NCBI GenBank assembly: GCA_020630435.1
Contig: JAHDBJ010000002.1
Coordinates: 186,001 to 250,000, forward strand
From: Saprospiraceae bacterium
Lineage (GTDB): Bacteria; Bacteroidota; Bacteroidia; Chitinophagales; Saprospiraceae
DNA length: 64,000 bases
Direction: 5' to 3'
Shown here piece by piece: positions 35,683 to 44,395 of this stretch (position 1 is its first letter; each line of letters starts with the position of its first letter). The notes under the pieces were generated by a model. The model had not been told where the DNA came from. It was given only the letters and a program-made list of their open reading frames with translations, and searched no databases. The position numbers were made by a program, and so were the translations under genes.

Positions 35683-35690
35683 CAAACCTA
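35683..35690 (-). promoter_or_regulatory. possible -7 promoter element of the AraC gene
   Basis: CAAACCTA reads TAGGTTTG on the minus strand, matching TAnnTTTG, 37 bp before the GTG start. No -33 element at the right spacing. Confidence 0.3.
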
Positions 35691-35730
35691 GAATTAATCA
35701 AAGATTTTAAAAAACTGTTTAACCTATTTT

Positions 35731-36522
35731 TCATGTAATGTTTTTTTTCGTTTCAAAAATAGTTGTTGTTAAAATCATGATCACAAACCAACCTAAGCTA
35801 TGAAACTGGACATTATTTAAAATACTATATTCTATTATTTTAATCTTTTCATATCTGAACATTCCAAAATCTTTCACAATTATAGGGTAGCTATATGGGA
35901 AGTATAAAGCCAATGGACTATCGCTCCCGCCTAGAATCAGTCCTACTATAAATGCAACCACTCCGAAGCCAGCAGGTACAAGAAAACCTTTAAAATAAAA
36001 ACTTAAAAAAAGTTGAATACCAACGATCCCTAGTAAGGCAACAAAGAGATGCAAAAGCATTTTTATCGCTTCGGTATTTAGAGGGTTATAATAACGAAAT
36101 TCCATCTCTGGTAGGAAAAAATCTAAGATATATCCACAGACAGTCAGCCCAATTATAAATAATAAACTCGTAAAGAGTATTACGAGTAATATACTGATGA
36201 CTTTACTAAAAAAAATATAAGCACGATTAGAAGGAACTGTATATTGATATTTAAACATATTTGAATGGTGTTCTAAGTAAAGTGCCGCACTAACTAATAA
36301 AACTACAAAAGGCGTTGCAATAAAAACACCATACATTGCTCGCCCTGCAAAATGTATTTTATTCCAAGGGTTTTTCCCAAGTTCTGCAACGCTATTAATA
36401 TCTAAGAAATGAGCAGCAAAGACAATTACTGAAACGGTAAATACCACGACGCCCGATAACCACATAATGGGTAGGTATTTGAGTTTGATTAATTCCGCTT
36501 GAATATATTGAACAATTTTCAT
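35731..36522 (-). CDS. ABC-2 type transporter permease
   Basis: This 263-residue membrane protein has about six transmembrane helices (for example LSGVVVFTVSVIVFAAHFL, FVVLLVSAALYL, VISILLVILFTSLLFIIGL). YLEHHSNMFKYQYTVPSNRA, between helices two and three, is typical of ABC-2 permeases. It lies 4 bp after the ABC ATPase gene and surely forms a transporter with it. Lantibiotic/bacitracin-immunity exporters (BcrA/BcrB-like) share this plan, but the cargo is unknown. It is the last gene of the recQ - serine hydrolase - ATPase - permease run. Confidence 0.85.
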   Translation of the reverse strand: MKIVQYIQAELIKLKYLPIMWLSGVVVFTVSVIVFAAHFLDINSVAELGKNPWNKIHFAGRAMYGVFIATPFVVLLVSAALYLEHHSNMFKYQYTVPSNRAYIFFSKVISILLVILFTSLLFIIGLTVCGYILDFFLPEMEFRYYNPLNTEAIKMLLHLFVALLGIVGIQLFLSFYFKGFLVPAGFGVVAFIVGLILGGSDSPLALYFPYSYPIIVKDFGMFRYEKIKIIEYSILNNVQFHSLGWFVIMILTTTIFETKKNIT

Positions 36523-36526
36523 GGTA

Positions 36527-37435
36527 CTAGATCTCCTTTTCGTTTGTAATAGATAAAAACATGGATTCTAAGTTTTTTGCTTTAGGACTCACACTATAAA
36601 TATCGATCTCCGCATCGACTAATTTTCGTATAACATGAGGCAGTATATTTTCTTCTTCAACGATGATTTGAAATTGTGTGTCAGAGATTTTTGTTTTTTC
36701 TTTTAAGGGGATTAGTTCTAATGCTTTCTGAGCGTCAGTTACTTTAAATAAGACTTCAATGTTTTGGTGGCGCAGGCGTTGCAATTCTGATAGATCACCT
36801 TCAAACACGATTTGTCCATTTTTGATAATGCCCAGCTTTGTTACGATTTTTTCAACTTCCGATAAAATATGACTAGAGAGTAAAATGGTTTTACCTTCGG
36901 CTCTTAGTCGATTTAAAACTTCACGCAATTCGATAATTCCCATTGGATCGAGTCCATTAGTTGGTTCATCTAAAATGACCAATGCGGGATCGTGTAATAA
37001 AGCAATTCCTAGTCCTAGTCGTTGTTTCATGCCCGTCGAGAAATCTTCCGTTTTCTTAAATTTAGCAACATTGAGTCGCACCAAATCCAGTACTTTATCA
37101 ATTCGTTTAGCAGGAATGCCAAAGTATTTTGCCCAAATTCTTAAATTATCATTCGCAGATAAATGCCCATATAAAGAAGGGTTTTCAATTAAAGAACCTA
37201 CCTTATTGAAGTGATCGGGGTAAGTCGTTTTAATATTTTCATTAAATAGATTAATAGTTCCTTTCTTAGCTTTTAACAGCCCTAAAATTAAACGAATTGT
37301 TGTCGTTTTTCCTGAACCATTTGCTCCTAGAAAACCATAAATACTTCTTTGTGGCACATTGATGTTAATACCAGATAGTACAGGTTCATTTTTTCTATAA
37401 TGAAAATGTATATTTTCTAATTGTATAATGGACAT
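36527..37435 (-). CDS. ABC transporter ATP-binding protein (BcrA/CcmA type)
   Basis: This 302-residue ABC ATPase has Walker A GANGSGKTT near residue 38, a degenerate signature FSTGMKQRLGLGIALL at about 135, Walker B LVILDEPTNGLD and an H-loop in LLSSHILSEVEK. A C-terminal extension of about 90 residues is typical of drug- and peptide-export ATPases. It is sandwiched between the serine hydrolase gene (2 bp) and the permease gene (4 bp), so the three are translationally close. The pairing with an ABC-2 permease is firm. The substrate is unknown. Confidence 0.9.
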   Translation of the reverse strand: MSIIQLENIHFHYRKNEPVLSGININVPQRSIYGFLGANGSGKTTTIRLILGLLKAKKGTINLFNENIKTTYPDHFNKVGSLIENPSLYGHLSANDNLRIWAKYFGIPAKRIDKVLDLVRLNVAKFKKTEDFSTGMKQRLGLGIALLHDPALVILDEPTNGLDPMGIIELREVLNRLRAEGKTILLSSHILSEVEKIVTKLGIIKNGQIVFEGDLSELQRLRHQNIEVLFKVTDAQKALELIPLKEKTKISDTQFQIIVEEENILPHVIRKLVDAEIDIYSVSPKAKNLESMFLSITNEKEI

Positions 37436-37437
37436 TA

Positions 37438-38595
37438 TTATTGTTCAATATTTTTAATAACTAAAATGGTTTTCTTCATCAATCGATCGCTCCATCCTTT
37501 TGTGAAATTTACACTAAAACTACTATTATAGGCTGGTATATGGAGTACAATCGTTCCCCATAAGCCTTTATGTAAGTATGCTTTTTCACCATAGATGTTT
37601 ATTTCCCATAATCCAGCTCGATAGTCTTTATAGCGTTTATCATTTTTAAAGTCATAGGTACTGGCATACTTGGGTTTTTCCAGCATTAATCCTAAGGTGG
37701 CTTCTTGCTCGAAGATTTGCCCATTAAAAAGTGCGTGAATAAAAATGGTAAGATCGTTACAAGTAGAAGCAAGGCCACCACCTCCATATAAATCGATAGA
37801 GTTATCCCAATTGCTAACATCTTCATTTTTCAAGTACCGATGTACCATATCTATGGTATCTTTAGGTGGCTCTAAAGACTCTAACCAAGTACGTTTAAGC
37901 CCAAGTGCATCAAATTTTAAGAGTGTGCGTAAGCCCAATGCTAGGTTTTTGTCAAAAAAATACTCAATAATTTCACCTAGTATAATATATCCCGTATCGC
38001 TGTATCCGTAGCGTTCACCAGGATGACCTATTTTTTCGCCCCAATTCATTGCACCTTGCAGTTGTTCGGTTCTTGTCCAGCGTTTAGTCGGAGATTGTTT
38101 ACAAATCTTGATGTACTGCGTCCCTTTTCCTACAGCATAATCAAACAAACCACTTGTATGGTTTAAACAATGTTTGATTTTTATTTTGCTAGGCTCATAA
38201 CCTCCTAAAACGAGGATGTTTTTATGTTTTGTAGAAATATATTTATCAATAGTATCATCTATGGATATTTTTTGCAGCTCATGTAATCTTAGAATAGCAG
38301 CAGCTACAAAAGTTTTGGTTATACTTGCAATTCTAAAGGGTTGGTTGATAGATAGTGAATCTAACTTTTTATCACTATCAAATCCTCTAGTACCCGACCA
38401 GTTTTGTTCTAGTTTAGGAGATATGATACTCATAGAGACACCAGCGATGTAATCGTGAGAACCTATGATGGTCTCATCCATTAAGGCTAAAAATGTTTGT
38501 TCTACAGTTGCTTTATAGGGTGAAGTAGATACATTTTTAACACAGGAAAAGAAAAAAAACGTATATAGAAGTAATAGAAAATTTAGCCGTTTCAT
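37438..38595 (-). CDS. serine hydrolase of the beta-lactamase class C / DD-peptidase fold, lipoprotein
   Basis: This 385-residue protein begins at the Met at 38595, because a lipoprotein signal follows directly (MKRLNFLLLLYTFFFFSC, Cys18). An upstream in-frame ATG at 38622 would add nine residues. The catalytic SxxK is SITK (Ser91, Lys94). The second motif reads YSD in GYSDTGY instead of the usual YxN, and the third is HKG in LHKGLWGT. The family includes DD-carboxypeptidases, esterases and class C beta-lactamases; a role in cell-wall turnover or peptide cleavage is possible. The gene sits 2 bp before an ABC exporter pair, which hints at linked function. Confidence 0.85.
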   Translation of the reverse strand: MKRLNFLLLLYTFFFFSCVKNVSTSPYKATVEQTFLALMDETIIGSHDYIAGVSMSIISPKLEQNWSGTRGFDSDKKLDSLSINQPFRIASITKTFVAAAILRLHELQKISIDDTIDKYISTKHKNILVLGGYEPSKIKIKHCLNHTSGLFDYAVGKGTQYIKICKQSPTKRWTRTEQLQGAMNWGEKIGHPGERYGYSDTGYIILGEIIEYFFDKNLALGLRTLLKFDALGLKRTWLESLEPPKDTIDMVHRYLKNEDVSNWDNSIDLYGGGGLASTCNDLTIFIHALFNGQIFEQEATLGLMLEKPKYASTYDFKNDKRYKDYRAGLWEINIYGEKAYLHKGLWGTIVLHIPAYNSSFSVNFTKGWSDRLMKKTILVIKNIEQ

Positions 38596-38641
38596 AATAC
38601 AAATATTCGCATTATATTTCATTCTCTATTGTAAAAAATCG

Positions 38642-40783
38642 TCAAAATTTAGATTTTTCTTCTTCGGGTAAAAGTGCAAAAGCAAGTTTGATAGTACTAT
38701 ATGATACTTCTTCTTTAAAATATTCGTAGACTAAGCTATATGTTACATCATCTTCTGGAATGTCCTTAATGGCTTGATGTATTTTTTCCACGTCTTTTGG
38801 TTCTATGAATTGTTTCAAATCAATATCTTCATCTTTACTGTACCAGTAAATGAAGTGTCCAGTTATCGTCTCGGTGTTTAGATTTCGAATATCTGCGATT
38901 TCTTGTATTGTATGCCCCTTTTCATAAAGAGCTAAAGTCTTGAGGTAAGTACCTCCTTTGATGCGTTCGCCCGCTTCAATTTTTTTCAATAAATATGTTC
39001 TGATTGCTTGAATAAACGCAAGCCCATAACGCTGGATTTTGACTTCACCAATACCAGAAATACTTTTCAATTCTTCTAGGACAATAGGTCTTTTTTGTGA
39101 TAGTTCTCCTAGTGTAGTATCGGCAAATACAACATAAGGAGGAACACCTGTTTGTAGTGCGATTTGTTTTCGGAGTTGGCGTAAGACCTCGAATAATTCG
39201 TCTCGAATGATTTCAGCTTTCGGCTTTTTGACTTCTTTTTGTGCTTCTCGATGTTTATGGATTTCAACCATTTTGACCAACTGTACTTTTTTATTTTGAA
39301 AAAGAACTTGATGACTTAAGGGCGTTAATTGAAGCCAGTTGTGCTTATCGTAAGCGATTTCAAGCAGCCCAATATTGAGCATTTGTTGTAAAAATTGTTG
39401 CCAATCTCCAAAGCTATACTCTGCCCCTAAACCATAGGTTTTGATATTATGATACCCTTTATCAAAAATATCTCGACGTTTAGAACCTCTCAAAACATCG
39501 ATAAGCATATTTATACCCACGGATTCTTTTAGACGGTATATTGCAGATAACGCTTTTTGAGCAATGATAGTCCCATCAAAATAGGTAGGGGGATTTTTAC
39601 ATACATCACAGTTACCACAATTTTCTGTTGTATTCTCATTAAAATAATGAAGGAGAATTTTCCTTCTACACATTAAAGTATCCGCATATTGTTGCATCCT
39701 TTCAAGCTTTGCCAATTTTATTTCTTGCTGATCGCTCTCGTTATCTTCGATGATATTTCGTAAAATCATAACATCAGCAAAAGAATAAAAGAGTAAAGTG
39801 TCGGCAGGAGCTCCATCTCTTCCTGCTCGTCCAATCTCTTGATAATAACTTTCTATATTTTTGGGCATATTATAGTGTATAACCCATCGTACATTGGATT
39901 TGTCAATTCCCATTCCAAAAGCAATAGTCGCTACTACAATTTGAAGATTATCATTTATAAAGGCTTCTTGTATATTTGAACGTTGTTGACTACTAAGTTT
40001 GGCATGATAAAAACTAGCATTGATATTGAATTTATTCAATTTAGTTGCCAATTGTTCGGTGCTTTTTCGACTGAGGCAGTATATTATACCAGATTCATTA
40101 GGACGTTTTTTAATGAAATCAACGATTTTTTCTAAGCGCTTTTGAGCAGGTCTGACAGACAAACTTAAATTTGGGCGGTCAAAAGAGGCGAGAAAAATTT
40201 TAGGATTTTGGAGTTGTAATTGTTCAATGATATCTTGGCGAGTCAACTTATCTGCTGTTGCTGTAAGTGCGATGATAGGAATATTTTTGAAATGCCTCTT
40301 TAAAAACTTTAGCTGATTGTATTCTGGTCTAAAATCATGTCCCCAAGAAGAAATACAGTGTGCTTCATCAATAGCAAATAAATTGATTTTTAATGTTTTT
40401 AATAAAGAAAAAAAAGAAGAAGAAACTAACTTTTCAGGAGAAACATAAAGCAGTTTGATATGTCCATTAAATAGATCATCTTCTATTTGCTGTTGCTCTT
40501 TACTGGTCAAGGAACTATTTAAAAAAGCAGCAGAAACGCCATTGGCTCTAAGTGCTTCGACTTGATCTTTCATTAAGGCTATCAATGGAGAGATGACAAT
40601 ACAAACGCCGTCCATGGTAATGGCAGGAATTTGAAAGCAGATAGATTTTCCTCCTCCAGTAGGCATAAGTACTAAACTGTCTTTTTTATCAAAGACAGCT
40701 TGTATAATATCATCCTGCATAGGACGAAAAGCATCATAACCAAAGAATTTTTTTAAGGCTTGTTTTGCCAGTTCAATATTCAT
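38642..40783 (-). CDS. recQ: ATP-dependent DNA helicase RecQ
   Basis: This 713-residue 3'-5' helicase unwinds recombination and replication intermediates. Walker A is MPTGGGKS (40-47), the DEAH box lies in AIDEAHCISSWGHDFRPEY at about 137, and motif VI is in YYQEIGRAGRDG. The RQC zinc site is MCRRKILLHYF plus CGNCDVCKNP. An HRDC domain follows at about 520-600, and then a further C-terminal HTH_40-like domain (YEKGHTIQEIADIRNLNTE) found in many Bacteroidota and Firmicutes RecQ proteins. It is the first gene of a minus-strand run, 46 bp before the serine hydrolase. The downstream genes are not obviously related. Confidence 0.96.
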   Translation of the reverse strand: MNIELAKQALKKFFGYDAFRPMQDDIIQAVFDKKDSLVLMPTGGGKSICFQIPAITMDGVCIVISPLIALMKDQVEALRANGVSAAFLNSSLTSKEQQQIEDDLFNGHIKLLYVSPEKLVSSSFFSLLKTLKINLFAIDEAHCISSWGHDFRPEYNQLKFLKRHFKNIPIIALTATADKLTRQDIIEQLQLQNPKIFLASFDRPNLSLSVRPAQKRLEKIVDFIKKRPNESGIIYCLSRKSTEQLATKLNKFNINASFYHAKLSSQQRSNIQEAFINDNLQIVVATIAFGMGIDKSNVRWVIHYNMPKNIESYYQEIGRAGRDGAPADTLLFYSFADVMILRNIIEDNESDQQEIKLAKLERMQQYADTLMCRRKILLHYFNENTTENCGNCDVCKNPPTYFDGTIIAQKALSAIYRLKESVGINMLIDVLRGSKRRDIFDKGYHNIKTYGLGAEYSFGDWQQFLQQMLNIGLLEIAYDKHNWLQLTPLSHQVLFQNKKVQLVKMVEIHKHREAQKEVKKPKAEIIRDELFEVLRQLRKQIALQTGVPPYVVFADTTLGELSQKRPIVLEELKSISGIGEVKIQRYGLAFIQAIRTYLLKKIEAGERIKGGTYLKTLALYEKGHTIQEIADIRNLNTETITGHFIYWYSKDEDIDLKQFIEPKDVEKIHQAIKDIPEDDVTYSLVYEYFKEEVSYSTIKLAFALLPEEEKSKF

Positions 40784-40927
40784 CGAATAGTATAGATTAT
40801 AGGGTAATCAAAAGACGACAATTTTTTGACTAAGGTAATTAAAAAATAGAGAAGGTTATTGCTAAATTAAGCGCACAATATACAAATAATTGTTGTTGTT
40901 TTAGATAGAATGGAATACTTGTTATAA

Positions 40928-40935
40928 CAAAAGTA
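40928..40935 (-). promoter_or_regulatory. possible -7 promoter element of recQ
   Basis: CAAAAGTA reads TACTTTTG on the minus strand, matching TAnnTTTG, about 145 bp before the recQ start. It is far from the gene and has no -33 partner, so weak. Confidence 0.25.
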
Positions 40936-40950
40936 TTTCAGGTTGATTTA

Positions 40951-40977
40951 ACTCCTATTAAAAAAAGGTATAGGAGT
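40951..40977. repeat. 8-bp hairpin upstream of recQ
   Basis: ACTCCTAT (40951-40958) and ATAGGAGT (40970-40977) pair perfectly around an A-rich loop. No T-run follows on either strand, so it is not a standard terminator. It would lie upstream of the recQ promoter. Confidence 0.3.
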
Positions 40978-41274
40978 GCCTTATTTAAAAAAAAATCTTG
41001 TTGATGGATTTTAAGGATATTTATAATATAGAATTAATATGTCAAGGCAGAGCCAAAATCCTGATTTGATTTGCAGAGAACGAAACTTTTTTTCTTTTCT
41101 ACGTATAAATATATGAAGCGATAGTTATTATTTCCAAGAATTGAATAACAATAAAATTATATATTGTTCCAGATATACAATATCTCAAAAGGATTGTATG
41201 TTATATACTACAAAAGTTTAAGAAAAATCTTTATAGAAGATATACATATAAAAATAAACATTAAATTCAACAAA

Positions 41275-41352
41275 GAAAACAGCCCAGCTTCATACGAATT
41301 GATAAATTAGGAAATTATTAAAACTAGTGAGAATTTTTATCGGGCTGTTTTC
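41275..41352. repeat. 11-bp inverted repeat with a 56-nt loop
   Basis: GAAAACAGCCC (41275-41285) and GGGCTGTTTTC (41342-41352) match perfectly. A T-rich stretch follows on the plus strand. The loop is too long for a simple terminator. It could be the closing stem of a structured RNA or the ends of a degraded short element. Confidence 0.4.
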
Positions 41353-41460
41353 ATTTTCTTTTCACTCCTAATTGTACCAACGAATCTCATTTTTCTTTTG
41401 CTGCCTAAATGTTGAAAAATTTTATTTTTTAACATTTTGAAATTGCCAAATCTATTTTTT

Positions 41461-41499
41461 TAAAAATAAAAAAGCACACACCAATGTTAGGTATGTGCT
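41461..41499 (-). terminator. rho-independent terminator of the candidate small RNA
   Basis: A 10-bp stem (41473-41482 with 41490-41499, one G-U wobble) has a 7-nt loop. On the minus strand it is followed by TTTTTATTTTTA-type sequence at 41461-41472. It lacks a T-run on the plus strand, so the direction is clear. Confidence 0.7.
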
Positions 41500-41630
41500 G
41501 TGTTAACCCCAAAAAACCAAAAAACATGAAAATTCTTATATCTATCCTATAGATAGATTTTTATATCTTATAAAGTGTCTATAATATTATTTGTGACGTT
41601 CACTATTAAGACAACTTAATTATCAATTTG
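41465..41630 (-). ncRNA. candidate small RNA, about 165 nt
   Basis: On the minus strand, CAAAATTA at 41635-41642 reads TAATTTTG and fits the -7 consensus. About 130 bp further a strong terminator occurs: AGCACATACC pairs with GGTGTGTGCT (one G-U) around TAACATT, followed by a T-rich run (41461-41499). Between them is a perfect 7-bp hairpin (41540-41558) and a G/T-rich stretch with two runs of six T. No protein gene lies in the interval. A promoter, structured body and terminator without an ORF suggest a small RNA. I cannot place it in a known RNA family. Confidence 0.4.
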
Positions 41631-41875
41631 TTTTCAAAATTAATACTAATTTTCTTTTTTTTAAATAAAATTTAACTTTTTTTTTTACAAAATGGAAGAT
41701 ATAAGCAATTTGCGTTCAGTTTTAATACATTAAGCCTAGTAATCATACCCATTAAAATATTTTAAAACACGACTGGAAATGTAAATTATATTACGTTTGA
41801 TTATCAAAATCAATGAATAATTACCATCTTCACACCATAAAATCAATCCATACCATTTAACGAGCAATATTTAAA

Positions 41876-44395
41876 ATGCAATTTTTTCAAAAACTTAGTC
41901 CACTACTCTTATTTTCATTTTTGGCAACTATATCTTTTGCACAATTACAATCTCCTAAAACATTTTTAGGATACGATAAGGGGGAAAAATTTACACCACA
42001 TTATAAATTAGTAGAATATGCTCAACATATTGCTCAACATAGTGATCGTGTGCAAATATCCTTGTATGGAAAAACAAATCAAGATCGTCCACTTTATTAT
42101 ATGATTATTTCTTCTCCTGCTAATCTTGCCAAAATAGAATCGATACGAACAAATAACCTTAAAAAAGCAGGGGTACTTGATGGAAGACCAAATAACAAAC
42201 TAACATCTGCAATAATCTGGCTTAGTTATGGAGTACATGGTAATGAAGCAGGAGCATCAAATAGTGCCATCTATGCCATGTATGAATTGGCTAACCCTCA
42301 AAATAAAAATACAGGCAAATGGCTCGAAGATGTGGTCGTTATCCTAGATCCTGCGCTGAATCCTGATGGATTTAATCGTTATACTACTTGGTATCAAAAT
42401 GTAGGACACATCATGCCAAATGCTAATACAGAAGCAGCCGAACACCATGAACCTTGGCCTGGTGGGCGTGTTAATCATTATTTATTTGATTTAAATAGGG
42501 ATTGGGCTTGGGCAACACAGATAGAAACACAGCAACGTTTGGCTATCTATAATCAATGGCTTCCACATATTCATGTAGACTTTCACGAAATGGGACATAA
42601 CTCTCCCTATTACTTTGCTCCTGCAGCAGAACCATACCACCAATATATCACCAATTGGCAATCAGATTTTCAAGTTGTTATTGGTAAAAATCATGCAAAA
42701 CACTTCGATAAAGAAAATTGGTTGTATTACACTAGAGAAGTCTTTGATTTGTTTTATCCTAGTTATGGTGATACATATCCTACGTTTAATGGTGCTATTG
42801 GGATGACTTATGAACAAGCAGGACATAGTATGGCAGGATTGGCAATTGAAACAATTGATGAAGATACTTTAATTTTAAAGGATAGAATCGATCATCACTT
42901 AAAAACGACTTTATCTACGGTTGAAGTTGCTTATCAAAATAGGGAACAATTGAACAAAGAGTTTTCTAATTATTTTGAAAAAAGTAAAAAAAGTCCTCAA
43001 GGGAAATACAAAACATATGTCATTAAAGGAAATAACCATCCAAGTAAGTTAAAATTGCTTTGTCAACTACTGGATAAACATAAAATTCAATATGGTTCTG
43101 CAAATGGAGGGGGAGTCGCTTTTGATTATATTCGAGAACAATCTGGTAAGGTGAATATAGAAAAGGATGACCTTGTGATTAGTGCGCATCAACCAAAATC
43201 CGTTTTAATCCAGACCCTTTTTGATCCTTCTTCCGAATTGAGTGATTCCCTTACTTATGATATAACCGCTTGGTCTTTACCTTATGCTTTTGGTTTGGAA
43301 GCATATGCTATGACAACCAAAGTAAATGTGAAAGAAGGCTATTCTTTCTTTAAAAGTACTAAATCGTCTTTAACGAAAGCTTATGCCTACGCTGCTACTT
43401 GGGAGACTCTAGAGGATGCAAAGTTTCTGGCTGCTGCTTATCAAAAAGGATTAAAGGTTAGAATTGCTCAAAAACCTTTTCAAACAACAAAACATACATT
43501 CAATAGGGGGACACTTATTTTCACACAAAAAGATAATCGAAATTCTAAAATAGCTCTAAAAACAATTTTAGAGGAGTTGAGTCAAACCTTTAGTAAAGAT
43601 ATTAAGCCAATAATGTCTGGGTTTAGTGTATCAGGTACAGATTTAGGTTCGTATAGTATGGCTTACGCCAAAATGCCCAAAATTGCCTTATTATATGGTG
43701 ATGATATAAGAGCCAATGACCTAGGACAGGTATGGCACTATTTTGAACAAGAATTAAAGTATCCTATTACAGCCTTACCAACAGAAGGCTTAAAACAAGC
43801 GAATCTTTCTCAATATCAGATTATCATTATGCCATCAGGACATTATTCAACGTTTAGCAAAGAACACTATACAGCTCTTAGCGACTGGGTCAATAAAGGA
43901 GGAAAACTAATTGCAATTGAAAATGCAGTTTCCAAATTGGTTGGAAAAGAAGGATTTAAGGTGAAGCATAAAAGTGATAAAACAACTTCTTCGGTACGTT
44001 CAAGTAAAGACAAATCAAAACGATTGAAAGTGTATGCAGAGCAGGAAAGAAGTTATACTTCTAATCGAATACCAGGAGCTATTTATAAACTCAAAATAGA
44101 TAATACACATCCTTTAGCTTATGGTATGCCTAGCCATTATCATAGTCTTAAAACTTCGAGTAAGACCTATGAATATTTTAAAGATATATGGAATGTAGGG
44201 ACAATTGGTAAAACGGCTAAGCCAATTGGTTTCGTAGGGAAAAATCTCAAACCAAAGATGCTTCAAACTACTGTGTTTGGTGTCGAAAATAAAGGACAAG
44301 GAAAGGTCATTTATTTGGTTGATAACCCTTTGTTTAGAGGTTTTTGGGAGCAAGGTAAATTTTTATTTAGCAATGCTTTATTTATGGTACGCTAG
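41876..44395 (+). CDS. secreted M14-family zinc carboxypeptidase
   Basis: This 839-residue protein has a signal peptide (MQFFQKLSPLLLFSFLATISFA). The M14 catalytic domain fills about 30-350. The zinc ligands are His121 and Glu124 (YGVHGNEAGAS) and a later histidine, most likely His237 in VDFHEMGHNS. The catalytic glutamate is probably Glu313 in MTYEQAGH. A long C-terminal part of about 480 residues follows, including a flavodoxin- or ThuA-like region near 630-690 (KIALLYGDDIRANDLGQVW, QIIIMPSGHYSTF). There is no T9SS sorting domain, so the protein should be periplasmic or released otherwise. It likely degrades peptides for nutrition. It ends directly next to the convergent polX-like gene. Confidence 0.92.
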   Translation: MQFFQKLSPLLLFSFLATISFAQLQSPKTFLGYDKGEKFTPHYKLVEYAQHIAQHSDRVQISLYGKTNQDRPLYYMIISSPANLAKIESIRTNNLKKAGVLDGRPNNKLTSAIIWLSYGVHGNEAGASNSAIYAMYELANPQNKNTGKWLEDVVVILDPALNPDGFNRYTTWYQNVGHIMPNANTEAAEHHEPWPGGRVNHYLFDLNRDWAWATQIETQQRLAIYNQWLPHIHVDFHEMGHNSPYYFAPAAEPYHQYITNWQSDFQVVIGKNHAKHFDKENWLYYTREVFDLFYPSYGDTYPTFNGAIGMTYEQAGHSMAGLAIETIDEDTLILKDRIDHHLKTTLSTVEVAYQNREQLNKEFSNYFEKSKKSPQGKYKTYVIKGNNHPSKLKLLCQLLDKHKIQYGSANGGGVAFDYIREQSGKVNIEKDDLVISAHQPKSVLIQTLFDPSSELSDSLTYDITAWSLPYAFGLEAYAMTTKVNVKEGYSFFKSTKSSLTKAYAYAATWETLEDAKFLAAAYQKGLKVRIAQKPFQTTKHTFNRGTLIFTQKDNRNSKIALKTILEELSQTFSKDIKPIMSGFSVSGTDLGSYSMAYAKMPKIALLYGDDIRANDLGQVWHYFEQELKYPITALPTEGLKQANLSQYQIIIMPSGHYSTFSKEHYTALSDWVNKGGKLIAIENAVSKLVGKEGFKVKHKSDKTTSSVRSSKDKSKRLKVYAEQERSYTSNRIPGAIYKLKIDNTHPLAYGMPSHYHSLKTSSKTYEYFKDIWNVGTIGKTAKPIGFVGKNLKPKMLQTTVFGVENKGQGKVIYLVDNPLFRGFWEQGKFLFSNALFMVR

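Larger units (their letters stand above)
40784..41875. other. 1092-bp non-coding region between recQ and the M14 peptidase
   Basis: This is the longest gene-free stretch in the window and is very AT-rich. In it I see a minus-strand -7-like element near 40928, an 8-bp hairpin at 40951-40977 without a T-run, a large inverted repeat at 41275-41352, and a candidate minus-strand small RNA at 41465-41630. An 8-codon ORF at 41526-41552 (MKILISIL) is probably chance. No tRNA-like cloverleaf or protein gene is visible. Confidence 0.6.

Noticed and set aside
40951-40977. 8-bp hairpin as a terminator
   Set aside because: No T-run on either strand; its position upstream of recQ does not fit an end of transcript.
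41526-41552. 8-codon ORF MKILISIL with an A/C-rich leader
   Set aside because: Too short, and it lies antisense to a better small-RNA candidate; no terminator on its own strand.
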